Source: Akanthomyces muscarius (taxonomy: Eukaryota; Ascomycota; Sordariomycetes; Hypocreales; Cordycipitaceae). From it: DNA of 64,000 nucleotides. The first letter of the stretch is position 1; every line of letters begins with the position of its first letter. Below are positions 12,199 to 23,449 of the stretch, in pieces. The notes under the pieces were generated by a model. The model did not search any database, was not told the DNA's origin, and saw only the letters and a program-made list of their open reading frames with translations. The position numbers and the translations under genes were made by a program. Location: the NCBI RefSeq assembly GCF_028009165.1, contig NC_079242.1, forward strand, positions 3,162,001 through 3,226,000. Direction: 5' to 3'.

Positions 12199-14143
12199 AT
12201 GGATAGCGTTCTTCGTCAGTCCAGGGCCATGTGCCCCTTCCTCAAGGCGGCCTCTCCCGCGACCCTCCGCGCCATGTCGACGACGGCCCGCCCCAAGCCC
12301 GCGTCGCCCTGCGGCGGCACCATGTCCAAGCTGCAGGTCTACGCCCATCGGTGCCCCGTGATGGGCAAGGCCCTCGCCGTGCAGTCGTCCAAGTACGCTG
12401 CGCTCTCCGGCATCCGCGCCTTTTCCGGCAACGGCAAGCCCGGCCGCGCGAGCATCCACACCAGCCGCAACCAGGAGGCACGCGCCGTTGAGACGCCCTT
12501 CCTCAACGGCCGTGACAATGGTACGTAGATCCTTTCTGGAGGGCGCGCTTCTGCAGCAAGTACCAATTTGCAACGGCACTCGAAATAGCTAACACGCTTC
12601 GAAAACAGCGCCCGCCCCCCCGACCGTGCCGCTCCAGCGCAAGGAAGCCTCGACTGCCGCCGCCGCCGCCGCCGCCTGCCCAAATCACGGCGCCAAGTTC
12701 AACTATGATGGCTTCTACACCAACGAACTCGACAAGAAGCACAAGGACAAGTCGTATCGCTACTTCAACAACATCAATCGCCTGGCCAAGGAGTTCCCCC
12801 GCGCCCACATGGTCAACAAGGAGGAAAAGGTGACCGTCTGGTGCGCCAACGACTATCTCGGCATGGGCAGCAACAAGGTTGTCCTCGACAAGATGCACGA
12901 GACTCTCGATGAATACGGCGCCGGAGCTGGTGGCACACGCAACATCTCGGGCCACAACAGGCATGCCGTCGAGCTCGAGGGTACCCTGGCCAAGCTGCAC
13001 GCCAAGGAGGCCGCTCTTGTCTTTTCGTCTTGCTACGTCGCAAACGACGCTACCCTGGCCACTCTGGGCAGCAAGCTTCCGGAGTGCGTTATCCTGTCCG
13101 ACAGTCTGAACCACGCCTCGATGATCCAGGGTATCCGACATTCCGGCACCAAGAAGGTCGTGTTCAAACACAATGACGTTGCCGATCTCGAGGCCAAGCT
13201 CGCGTCACTGCCGCTGCACGTGCCCAAGATTATTGCCTTTGAATCCGTCTACAGCATGTGCGGCTCGATTGGACCCATTGAGGCCATCTGCGATCTCGCC
13301 GACAAGTACGGCGCCATCACGTTCCTCGACGAGGTTCACGCTGTCGGCATGTACGGTCCGAGCGGTGCTGGCGTTGCCGAGCACCTCGACTGGGAGGCGC
13401 ACAAGGAGGGCATGCCCCGCGGCACCATCATGGACCGCATCGACATCATCACCGGCACTCTGGGCAAGGCCTACGGCTGCGTGGGAGGATACATTGCCGG
13501 CAGCACCAAGCTTGTTGACATGATTCGCTCTCTGGCTCCGGGCTTCATCTTTACGACCTCGCTCCCCCCCGCGACCATGGCTGGCGCCAAGGCGTCGATT
13601 GAGTATCAGATCGAATACGATGGCGACCGCAGGCTGCAGCAGCTTCACACGCGCGCCGTCAAGGAGGAGATGAACGCACGTGACATTCCCGTCATGCCAA
13701 ACCCCTCTCATATCATCCCCATTCTGGTTGGCAACGCTGAGCTGGCAAAGGCTGCCTCGGATATGCTTCTCCAGGACTACCAGATTTACGTACAGTCCAT
13801 CAACTACCCGACGGTCCCCGTTGGCCAGGAACGCCTCCGCATTACGCCCACGCCCGGACACACCAAGGAGTACCGCGACGAGCTGGTGGCTGCTGTGGAC
13901 GAGATCTGGACCCGGCTTGGCATCAAGAGAACGTCTGAGTGGGCTGTGGAGGGCGGCTTCATTGGTGTCGGCGAGGAAGGCGCGACCGAAGCGGCGCTGT
14001 GGACCGACAAGCAGCTCGGAATCGAGCAGGCTAGGGAGGAAATGATGGCAACTGGACAGGTCAAGAACGGTACAAGCTTCACCGAAGCGCTCCTCGAGCG
14101 TGAGTCCGCTGGTGCTCGCGGCGCTGGCGTGGCCGCCGCTTAG
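12199..14143 (+). CDS. HEM1: 5-Aminolevulinate synthase, mitochondrial
   Basis: First step of haem synthesis: PLP-dependent condensation of glycine and succinyl-CoA in the mitochondrial matrix. Two exons, 12199-12520 and 12609-14143, give 618 residues. The N-terminus is a basic presequence carrying Cys-Pro heme-regulatory-type motifs at C12-P13 and C52-P53, with a third at about C131-P132 after an alanine run. The catalytic domain shows [39 protein letters not shown] and the PLP lysine in GTLGKAYGC at about residue 394. The intron falls between the presequence region and the catalytic domain. An AATAAA follows at 14320. Feedback by haem on import or activity is known for such motifs elsewhere in the family and is inferred here. 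Confidence 0.97.
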
Positions 14144-16103
14144 AGGCAGCAGCATTGCTGCCCACTCTGCAAACGACTGGTGACGCGGTCCAATCTCATT
14201 TCCATTCTATTTAGGTGTATGCCGAATTCCTCGGTAATACATATGCTCTTACTCTTTGGATGATTTTTACTTTGATAGCCGCAGGGACTGGTATTACTCC
14301 GTACCAACCCCAGCGAATCAATAAACATGTGATGCACAAGCATCCCTCGTTTCGACATGGAAAACTAGAGCTTAATCGAGCCTTGCCAGGCTCTCGCCCC
14401 GGTGACGTGACATGGACCTGAGCCGTATTACGCGTACTTTTCTTGTTGTGTGATTGATTGTCTGGATGTGTTTTACTTATCCTCGGCATTGACTGAGCCA
14501 ATTGGATCGTTGTTGAAGAAAGTAGTTTACGCGAGCTAAAACTTGGTTCTCTCATGCGAGGTGGTAATGAGAACGGGCTAGTGTCAGCTTTCCCCAGCCT
14601 GCCCATGCTTTTGCCGAGTCTGGGGAAGATAGAGAATTGGGCTTGTCGAGGACATGTAGTTAGGTACGTACCGGTTACACCCATTTTATCCGTTACTTTA
14701 TAATTAGCAGGTGGCAGGTGGCAGGCAGCAAGGGCCGCAGTTGGTGTGTGTGTTTTTGAGTTTGTGGATGCGTGCCTAGAAAATCAGGCTGCAGCATTCC
14801 TAACCAGCATTTCTAACCAGGTCTGGGGTACGAGGGGAGTCATGCAGCCTGTATCCGTACTCACCAGTACTACTCCGTACTGGTAGTAGCTTTGACCTTT
14901 TGCAGTGGAAATCAGCCCATCGGTTAGAACTGGGCTGCAGAGGCACGAGAGGGCTTCTTGAGTCGACTTGACTCGCGCGCACAGGTGTTTACAGCGCTGA
15001 AGTGCCCTGGCAGCCTGGTAGAACGCAGTGACATTCGTCCGCTCGCCCATTAGCCGAGTGGCTGATTAGTCTAACCAGCTAGGCAGTTGAAGGCAAAAGC
15101 AACCCCAGACAACGCGAGGCCAGGAGACGGCCGGATGCGCGGGCCAATTTAGTCCTCCGTACCGAGGAACCGCCCTACCAGCGCCTGCGAATGGTCAGCC
15201 GTCCCTCCAACACAGGCTGCGCAGCAGAAGCAGAAATCAGGGTCATTCTTTGGTAGGATTCTGCGATTGCCGGTGCATTGTTTTGTTGTTCTTGCCTTGA
15301 ATTGAAAGCAAAAAAAAAAAGACAAAAGGACAACTGCCCCTGAAACCTTGCACAGCAAGCACCAACAGAAACGAGCTCGACGACTTGGAGAACACGTCAA
15401 TACTGTCCGCCTCAGAGAAGCTTTCCCTTCTTGTCCATCTCGAAATAATTGAACAGCAGCGGCTTTGCTGTCATTGAAACATACATCTAGCTCCGATCTG
15501 GGGAAAAAGGCGGGTTCGGGGTCCCCAGCAGCCCGGCCGAGCCGTCTGCGCGCAGCTTTTTATTACGGTGGCATCATCCACAACCAGGCAGGAACTCGCT
15601 TCTACATACATGCGTATACCTACAGCATACAGGACAGGAACTGTAAACGGTCACCAGACTTTGCGTGGAGAAAGAGACACCCCCGCCCTTGCGACTCCAG
15701 AACGGGGAACTTGGTTACGCTATCCGTGCCTTTACACGCGCTTCCCTCCTTCAGCCGTCCACGGACAAAGTGGGCTTTTACACATACACAACGTTGCCTG
15801 ACTTTTGACTCTTATTTCTACCCGTCGTCTCTTTTTATTTTTATTTTCATCTTCATCATTCACCCACGGCAATTCTCATTCGCGTCTCGACGCAACTCGT
15901 CTGATTGACGTGAACCTTGGTTTTCCCGAGGGCGCTCAACTCTCGTCCCTCGGACTCTTTACTCTGCCAACAGACCAATGTCGCCTGGTCTCGGCCCATA
16001 ATCTGTCTCCCCCCATCTCATTCACCTACAGCGGCCTCGGCAGCTCACCCAACCCACGGCATCTGCTCGACATCTCCGGCCAACCACCACCATCAGCCAA
16101 GCA
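14144..16103. other. Long intergenic region between HEM1 and the Zn2Cys6 gene
   Basis: Nearly 2 kb without a supportable gene. It contains the HEM1 3' region, two copies of TACTCCGTA (about 14295 and 14870, the second in a palindrome) and a long pyrimidine-rich leader-like segment from about 15800 to the start codon. The length suits a regulated transcription-factor promoter. Confidence 0.45.
14320..14325 (+). terminator. AATAAA polyadenylation-type signal after HEM1
   Basis: A consensus hexamer lies about 177 nt after the HEM1 stop codon, in a plausible position for the 3' end. Confidence 0.4.
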
Positions 16104-18281
16104 ATGCAGGCCGCGCAAAACAAAGGCCCCAAGGCCTGCACGACCTGCGCAAAAGCAAAAGCGCGATGCATTCCCGGCAACACAGACGGCGATAAATGCG
16201 AGAGGTGAGTTTTTTTTTGTTGAGAGGTTGCTTTGTTGGCTATCACATGCCAAAAAATTGCCTGGTGGGCTTGGCCCCTCCCGCCGCCCCTTCGCTATGC
16301 GGATGGGGGCCGGCGATGTGCGCGATGGCTGTTGGATGAGCAGGAAATGAAGATGAATGGAACCCGAACGAAAAGTACACTGACCAATTTTTTTCTTCTT
16401 ATTTCAGATGTCAAAGACTGAATAAAGAATGCTTCTCCCGTCCGCCGGCCCCGCCGCGCATCAAGAAGCGGCCCAAGCGGTCCAGGGTCGCAGAGCTGGA
16501 AAAGAGACTGAACGAACTGTCCTCACAGGTCGGCCAGGGCCACGCGAGACTGCCTACGCCCGATGATGCGGCCACCAATTCAGAACGCGCCACATCGAGC
16601 GCCAAGACGGTCAAGAGCGGCGACCTCCAGAGCGACCTGGTCGAGATTGTCAACCTGCAGCACTGGTTCCCCAACACGGCCAGCTCGCCCGGCGGCGGCG
16701 GAGGGGCCGGAGGCGGCGGCAAGGAAAAGTCAGCATCGCCTGCCGGCTGGGAGGCCGAGGCTTTTCAGCACATGGATTCCATCTGGCCGCTGCCCGAGGA
16801 CGCCACGGGCCTGCTCGCCGACTACCACGAGCTCTGGGCCGTTACCTTTCCCTTTATTATTGTGCCACCCGACATGACGTCGGAAGACCTCCGGGACAAG
16901 CGCCCGTTTCTGTGGAAGGCCATCATGCTGACGGCGACCTTTTTCGACGCCGCGCGCCAGACGCGACTCGGCAGCGAGCTGCTCTCGGACATTGCCCGCG
17001 CGGCCGTCGTCGAGGGCGTAAAGACGCTAGACTTACTGCAGGGCATGCAACTGCTCATTGCCTGGTACCAATATGCCGTCAAGGGCCATCAGCTCACAAA
17101 CCTGCTCTTCCTGGCGCGCTCCATGTGCGTCAACCTCAGCTCGCCCAACTGCGATCCGCTACCGAGCGACGCGCGCTACTCGCAGCTGGACCCATTGAGA
17201 GCATACGCCGCTACATATTATATAAATACAATGTGAGTGGTGTCCGCTGCGGCGAACTCTCTACCTGGAGAAGAGAGAACTGTATTCTAACAAGAGAACT
17301 GCACAGCGTGTTTGCCACAAATAAAAAGACAGACGTCTTCATGAACACATCCCACGTCGAGCTGTGTCTCAAAACCCTGGAGAATGCAGCAGAATATCCT
17401 TCGGACGTGTTTCTCATCAAACTCGTCAAATCGCAGCAAATTGCTCAGAATATCGCTCTCACCATGTCGTTTGACCCGACCCAGCAACTGCCGCTCCCCA
17501 TTCCAGTCATGGTACAGACGTTTCAAGAACAGATTAAAAACTTTCGCGAAACGCTGCCCAAGCATTTACAAGACGATGGTGAGCCACTTCTACTTCCAAC
17601 GTGTCCACGGTCTCTTTTCGCTGACACTCGACAACAGCATCATTGAATGGTCATATACTCATCTCCGAAATCCTCCTCACCGACATTGCCCTGTCGGACC
17701 AGTACTGCGGCCCGGCCAGCATGCCGGTCGAGGCGCGCCTCGAGATGCTCTGGTCGTGCATCCGCTCCCTGCGCGCCTTTTTCCGCGCGCGCTTCCTCAA
17801 CCGCGACATTGACAAGCCGCAGTACGTCAACCTGACGACGTCCGACGTCGCCTACAGCCTCATCACCAGCATCAAGCTGCTCACGCTGCAGCTGCCCGGC
17901 TGGGATCCCAAGCACGTCGCCTCGGAGCTCACCATCACGCACATGTTGCACTGGCAGATCAACGACCTGGCCCTCATCATCGAGAAGCGCCGCGCCGAGC
18001 CCACCACGGCCGCCAGCACCGCCGGCGGCGGCAAGGTCGCGCCGCCTATTGCCGAGGACCCCTGGGAGCGGCTCCTGCGCCTACTCTTCAACGCCCGCGA
18101 GCTCGTCAACCTGCAGTGCCACTCGGGCGACATGGCGGCCGCCGCGGCCGCGGCCCTGCCTGGAATTCCCGGCCCGCCGGGGTCTTCGCAGACGCTGCTG
18201 GGCGAGCTGGATGAGTCCGTGTGGTTTGACATTGTTAACGAGACGGCCTGGAACATGAATGATGAAATCATGTCTGGTTAG
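16104..18281 (+). CDS. Zn(II)2Cys6 fungal transcription factor
   Basis: Nuclear DNA-binding regulator; its target pathway cannot be read from sequence. Four exons, 16104-16204, 16408-17232, 17307-17578 and 17638-18281, join in frame to 613 residues. The binuclear zinc cluster has Cys 12, 15, 22, 32, 35 and 42, split by the first intron (203 nt) between the fourth and fifth cysteines. A basic linker (PPRIKKRPKRSR) and a short heptad segment VAELEKRLNELSSQV follow, the usual dimerisation element. The rest is the helical middle-homology region, with FHMDSIWPLPED-like and LLIAWYQYAVKG segments, plus a Gly/Ala-rich C-terminus. The layout resembles regulators such as WAR1, but I would not assign an orthologue. 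Confidence 0.93.
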
Positions 18282-18723
18282 GAAACAAAAGAAAAAAAAA
18301 CGGCCAGCTCGGCAGGCAAGCAGGCCGATGATGGGGTAATGGAGTATATATAGTAAGCAAGCATGCACTACAGGCGATGGATGATATTTAGCGACTGAAT
18401 GGCATTTGTCGTTGCGGATGGGTGTTTCCCAAGCGATTCGGATTAGGCGCATCAAGTTTGTTGGTGTGGCAACACACCACTACGTTTAGGAGTTATTGGG
18501 GTCTTTTCTTTTTTCATCTTGACACGAGGCAGATTGCAACCCCTCGTCTGGTTCTCAAGGGATTTATATATACCGCTTTCATGTTTGGGTAATCTGGGTA
18601 ATAAAAACCAAGTGTGGTATTGTTTCTGGAGCTGTCGTTTTTCTCTGTACATCATTCCTTCATCCAGTCAAATATACTTACCCCTCTCAGAGATGACACA
18701 AGCCATAACATGTTTCTCTCTCA
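18282..18723. other. Convergent intergenic region
   Basis: This stretch lies between the 3' ends of the Zn2Cys6 gene and THI6. An AATAAA at 18600 on plus is the only signal noted. No gene is seen. Confidence 0.5.
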
Positions 18724-20581
18724 TCACGCCTCATCATCCACCTGCACGCCCTGCACCCGCGCCAGCACCAGCCATCTCAAGTCGCCCTCGGCCGTCGCCC
18801 GGCTAATGGAGTAGAGCTCGTCCAGGAACGCGGGCACAAAGGAGCCCGGCCCGCGGACCTCGTCCCGCTCGACGGCGTACTGCGCCGCGATGCCAAACAC
18901 GGCGGCGCCCGCGACGGCCGCGAGCAGCGCGTCGGCCGGGTGCGCGGCGACCATGGCGCTGATGGTCGTGCCGAGCGTGCACCCCGTGCCCGTGACGCGG
19001 CCGAGCATGGCGTGGCCGTTGTCAACGCGGTACGTGCGCGCGCCGTCGCTGACAATGTCCGTCGGACCCGTGAGGAGCACCACCGTGCGGTGCCTGCGCG
19101 CCAGCGCGGCCGCGAGCGTGGCGCGCTCCGGGATACTGAGCTCCGACGTCGAGTCGACGCCGCGCTGGGTCACGGAGACGCCGTAGAGGCTCTGGATCTC
19201 GGCCACGTTGCCCTTGATGACGGCGAAGCGGCCCAGCGCGAGGATCTCGGCGGTGGCGGCGCGGCGGATGGCGGTGGCACCGGCGCTGGAGGGGGAAGAG
19301 GTCAGCTCAGGGATGTTTAGTAGTCGAGATTGGTGAGGAAACTTACCCGACGGGATCAAGGATGATGGGCCGGCCGGCGTCGTTGTAGGCCTTGATGGCC
19401 TGCTTGTAGTTGGCGAGGCCCTCGGGCGTCACGGTGCCCATGTTGACGACCAGCGCGCCGCCGAGCTTGGCGAGGTCGGCGGCCTCGGCGGCGTAGTTGG
19501 ACATGATCGGGCTCGCGCCTACGGCCAGGGCTACGTTGGCGGCAAAGTTTTGCACGACCTGTTGTTTTTTAACAATCTTAGAATTACGCAATCACACCAC
19601 GTGAAGAAGGGAAGAACTTGCCAGATTCGTCATGTTGTGCGAGAGCGGCGTCGCCCGGCCCACGGCGCCCACGACCAGCGGGATCGCGGCGACGGCAATG
19701 TGGCCGGCGAGGTGCCGGGCGGCCTCGGCGGGGTCGTCGGCGGCGATGATGGCGCTGACGACAGCGACGCCGTCGAGGGGCTTGGCGGCCGGGGCGGCGT
19801 TTGTCTGCGCGAGGACCCTGGCGGCGTTGTCGTTGCTGATGCCGCCGATGCAGACGGCGGGGACGGCGCCGTGGCCGGCCTCGACCATGGCCTTGAGGAT
19901 GGCGCGGACGCCAGACGGGCCGATGATGGACTTTGTGTCCTTTTTCCTACACACGGAGAAACTGGTCAGCACGGCAGCGTGATGAGGGGGGCTGCGAGAA
20001 GGGGAAAGGGAAGGGGGAGGACTAGAACGCACGTTGCGGTAGAGTAGACGGTGCCGAGGCCGAGATAGTCGGCGCCGTCTTCACAGGCCCGGATGGCCTC
20101 GTCGGCGTTGCTGGCCGTGACGCCGATGATCTTGTCACGTCCGACGAGCTTGCGGGCTTCGTGTACATCTTTGCTATAACATCAGTAATGCCATTCCGAC
20201 ATTCGCCTCCTCCCTGAAGCCACCAAGATGGTCTATATCGTTTAGAAGAGAAACAAACTCACTCATGTCGTCTTGGCCAATGTGAATGCCCTCGCAGCCA
20301 ACCTCGACGGCCACGTCCACGCGGTCGTTGATGAGCAGCGGCACGCCAAAGCGCTGGGTGAGGGCGTGCAGCCGCCGCGCCGTGGCCACCACGTCGGCCT
20401 GCGCGCCGGTCTTGTCGCGGTACTGCACGCACGTCACGCCGCCGCGGAGCGCCGCCTCGACGACCTCGACGAGGTCCCGGGAGCCGAGGATGGCGGGCGT
20501 CGAGTCGGTGACGAGGTAGACGCCGTAGTTGGGCGGTGGTGGTGGTGCCGTCGGGCGCTTGGGTGTAAGAAGCGAGAGCAT
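18724..20581 (-). CDS. THI6: Thiamine phosphate synthase / hydroxyethylthiazole kinase
   Basis: Bifunctional thiamine enzyme: the C-terminal kinase phosphorylates hydroxyethylthiazole and the N-terminal synthase couples it to HMP-pyrophosphate. Exons are 20581-20263, 20168-20033, 19946-19622, 19558-19347 and 19285-18724, giving 517 residues, a normal length. Synthase marks: YLVTDS, the GGVTCVQYRDK loop, INDRVDVA, GIHIGQDD, GLGTVYSTATKKD and CIGGI. Kinase marks: NFAANVALAVGASPIMS, KLGGALVVNMGT, ILDPVGAGAT and the GTGCTLGTT anion hole with its catalytic Cys. The third intron has a GC donor (GCAAGT at 19621), which keeps the family sequence intact. The first intron needs an AAG acceptor. The start is the first ATG; a GTG six codons upstream was not used. 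No TPP riboswitch motif was found near it. Confidence 0.93.
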
Positions 20582-21100
20582 GGCTGGTGTGTGCTCCACG
20601 GCTGCCTGTTTGTGTGGGGGAAACTGTGTTGAAACTGGTTGGCAAGATGGAAAGGAGATGAAAAGAGACGCTTTTTATGATTGAAAAAAGCTGGAGATGA
20701 AAGGTCGAGATGTTGATATCAAGAAACTCACTCACTCACACACACCTTGGCGGGTCCAAAGTGGTGATGAAATTATGGAGCTGCGTGGCTGTCCGGTGCC
20801 GGCTACGATCGGCAGCCTAGATGGCACTTACACCATCATGACATGGCGATTCGCATAATGTTTGATCAGATCCATGATGGGATTCCATTTCAATTGTCTA
20901 TAGTGCCGAAACCAAATGCCCCCCGTAACCGTTTCCGCTCCAAATTTGTTGATCTACCATGTAGTTGTATACCCGTCGTCTCAGTTGTGCAACGCTGAAA
21001 AAGTCAAAACCTTTTTTTTTCCTAAAAGTAACCAAAGGAAAAAGATCCCGAGATGTGTATAGTAGCCGTGTGATTCATCATCGCCTTTTTCATCAGGCCC
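20582..21100. other. Region between THI6 start and the NDH-2 stop
   Basis: This holds the THI6 promoter and the 3' region of the next minus-strand gene. No coding region is seen. Confidence 0.5.
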
Positions 21101-22658
21101 TTAGAACCGTGAAATGTCCCGCCCAAACAAGGCCGTGATGAGCCACTGCGCCGGAATCTTGAGCTTGTTCCGCCAGCTCATGCTCTTGGTCAGGTACGCG
21201 GTGCGCCAGAGGATCCACGCCGGCCAGCCCTTGAGGCCGTCGGCGCCGTTCTGGTGGATGGCGCGCTTGCTGCCGAGGTACGCCATGGCGCCCCAGTCGC
21301 GGAACTTGAAGCCCTCGCCCGCGGCGTCCAGGTCGCCCTTGTTGATGCGCTTGCCGAGCCACGTCGCCTGCTGGCTCGCGACCTGCGCCGTCGCCGGCAG
21401 CCGGTGCTCCTCCTGTACGGTGCAGTCGCCAATGGCATACACGTCGGGCAGCGGCGCGCGCGGGCCATCCTCGCCTCGGCCGCCCTGCCGCGTCAGCACC
21501 CGCATGTGCCCGTCCGTGGTGATGCCGCCGGAGCGCGCATCCTTGACGATCCTGCCCAGCCCCGGAATGTCCTGCTCCAGGAGCTTCGCCACGAGCGGGT
21601 TCTGCGTCAGGCCCGTGCTCCAGACGAGCAGGCCCGCGCCGACCTCGTCGGCCTGGCCCTTGATGCGCAGCTTGAGGATGTCGCCCTCGCGGCGGATGGC
21701 CTGCAGCGAGTGCTCCGTCTTGACCTGGATGCCCTGGCGGTGGAAGAGGTCCATGGCGTACGTCGCCAGCGCCTGGTCGAACATGGGCAGCACCTTGGGC
21801 GCAATGTCGTACACCGTCACCTGCACAAACGGCATCAGCGCCGGGTACAGCTTGGCCAGGTCCTCGTGCACCAGGTCGTGCAGCTCGGCGGCGAACTCGA
21901 TGCCCGTCGGCCCGCCGCCGACGATGGCGAAGCTGAGCAGCTCGCGGCGCTGCGCGTCCGTCGTCGACGGCAGGTCGGCCCGCTCAAACGCCGTCAGCAC
22001 CTTGAGGCGGATGTCGCGCGCGTCGCCCACGTCGCGCAGAAAGTTGGCGTGCTGCGCCACGCCCTCGATGCCAAACGTCTGGCTGTAGCAGCCGACGGCG
22101 ATGACGAGCTTGTCGTAGGTTATGTCAAACTCGGGGCCCTTGACGGGCCCCTTGAGCGTCGACGTCTTGGTGCCCGCCGTGTCGCTCATCGTGTTGGCCT
22201 CGAGCCGGATCGTCTTGCTGGCAAAGTCAATGTCCGACGCCCACGCCTGGTGGAACTCGTCGAGGCCCAGGCGGCGCACCGGTTCGATGCTCGCGCGGAA
22301 TTCGAGCGTGCCGACTGTCGTCGAGGCCAGCAGCGGCGTAAAGACAAAGTGCGACCGCGGCGAGATGAGCACCCGTGATGCTTTCGAGGGCTTGATGGTC
22401 TGGGCAAGGGCATAGCCGGCCCAGCCGGAACCCAGGATCACAACTCGTTCTCTTCCGTCTGGTTTTGCTGTGTCAACAGTTAGTCCGTCGCATGCGGTTT
22501 TGGATGGGAATCTCTGGCGGGAACTCACTGGTCGGGGAAGCTGCCGTGGTGCTCAGAGCTCTGACGTAGGTTGGGAGGACTGCCACGGCTGGTCTCGTTC
22601 TGCTCAACGCCGCAGCGCCCCGTACGGGTATTCTTGTGATTCCATTGAGGCGATTCAT
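21101..22658 (-). CDS. Type II (alternative) NADH:ubiquinone oxidoreductase
   Basis: Non-proton-pumping flavoprotein passing electrons from NADH to ubiquinone at the mitochondrial inner membrane. Two exons, 22658-22529 and 22467-21101, join to 498 residues. The intron has a textbook ACTAAC branch site. The first 40 residues are Arg/Ala/Ser-rich, a mitochondrial presequence ending near RALSTTAA. The first Rossmann motif is VVILGSGWAGYALAQ (about 51-66) and the second AIVGGGPTGIEFAAEL (about 230); DVYAIGDCT is the C-terminal FAD motif. No EF-hand insertion is visible. Whether it faces matrix or intermembrane space cannot be decided. The first ATG was used; an in-frame GTG two codons upstream was ignored. 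Confidence 0.93.
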
Positions 22659-23449
22659 ATTCACCTTGACAGTCCAATGACTGTAATTGTGTTTTGGTTA
22701 TTTGCAATGGCTGAAAAATGTTTCGCCAAAGTGGGTGTAGGGTATGCGGTTATGATATCACCAGCTAGGTTGTAGATCCCCACGCTAGGAAGCTTAAACT
22801 TTTCTGCATGTGCTTGCGCCTTCGGAAGACGTACGGGCGTCAGGGTTCGTCAGCATTAGGCTGGGCGTAATAATGTTGGCCTAATTGGCTGGCTGGCCGG
22901 CTGCAGACTTCTTAAGTACCGACATTCTGTATGTCCTCGCCCCAAGCGATGACTCTTTGGCTTAGACGATAATTCGCCGGAGTCCCGGAGCACCCGCGTA
23001 CCTGATGGGACCGTTATCCGGATGCCGGGGCACTCGCATCTCGTCCAGCCAAGAGCCTACTAAGCCCAGCGCTAGCTCATGTCTTGGAGGCCAATAGCGC
23101 ACTACCCGAAGACTGCGGCTCCGCGAACCCGATAGCCTGTCGCCCTTTATTATTTACAGCTGACAACGGTGACGTTTCGGGACCCGAGGAACCACAGCCG
23201 GCAGGTCCTTGCATTTTCTGCAAGGCGTGACGCGCCTCTTCAAGCTTCTGTTCTCGTTCATGGTTCGGTCTCTTGGATTTTTCCGTCCTCATGTTGTCCA
23301 TTTTTATCAACAGCGCCTCATAAGCGGAATGTCTAGTTTTGTGTACAAAAGTATGCCCTGATTTTAGTTTGACGACCAATAAACTCCTTTCCTAGAAAAA
23401 GGAACAACGAAATAAACAAACCAATAAACTTCACGCCAGCTTCCCCATT
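22659..23449. other. Intergenic region between NDH-2 and UTP10
   Basis: Contains the NDH-2 promoter and the 3' region of UTP10. A 100-codon minus-strand frame at 23077-23379 starts at TTG, not ATG, and has no recognisable domain. It is treated as unproven. Confidence 0.45.

Noticed and set aside
13205..14155. 316-codon frame antisense to HEM1
   Set aside because: Shadow of the conserved ALA synthase frame; no recognisable domain.
15045..15090. tRNA-like A-box words (TAGCCGAGTGG)
   Set aside because: No B-box (GGTTCGANTCC-like) or cloverleaf partner follows; not a tRNA gene.
20582..21100. Possible TPP riboswitch near THI6
   Set aside because: No paired CTGAGA-type core motifs or fitting intron were found; fungal TPP riboswitches are usually in THI4 and NMT1 genes.
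21254..22378. 374-codon plus-strand frame antisense to the NADH dehydrogenase
   Set aside because: Arg/Ala/Leu-rich composition is what GC-rich antisense DNA gives; the minus-strand frame has clear FAD and NADH motifs.
23077..23379. 100-codon charged minus-strand frame just 3' of UTP10
   Set aside because: It starts with TTG, lies in the UTP10 3' region and matches no family I know; could be a decayed fragment but unsupported.
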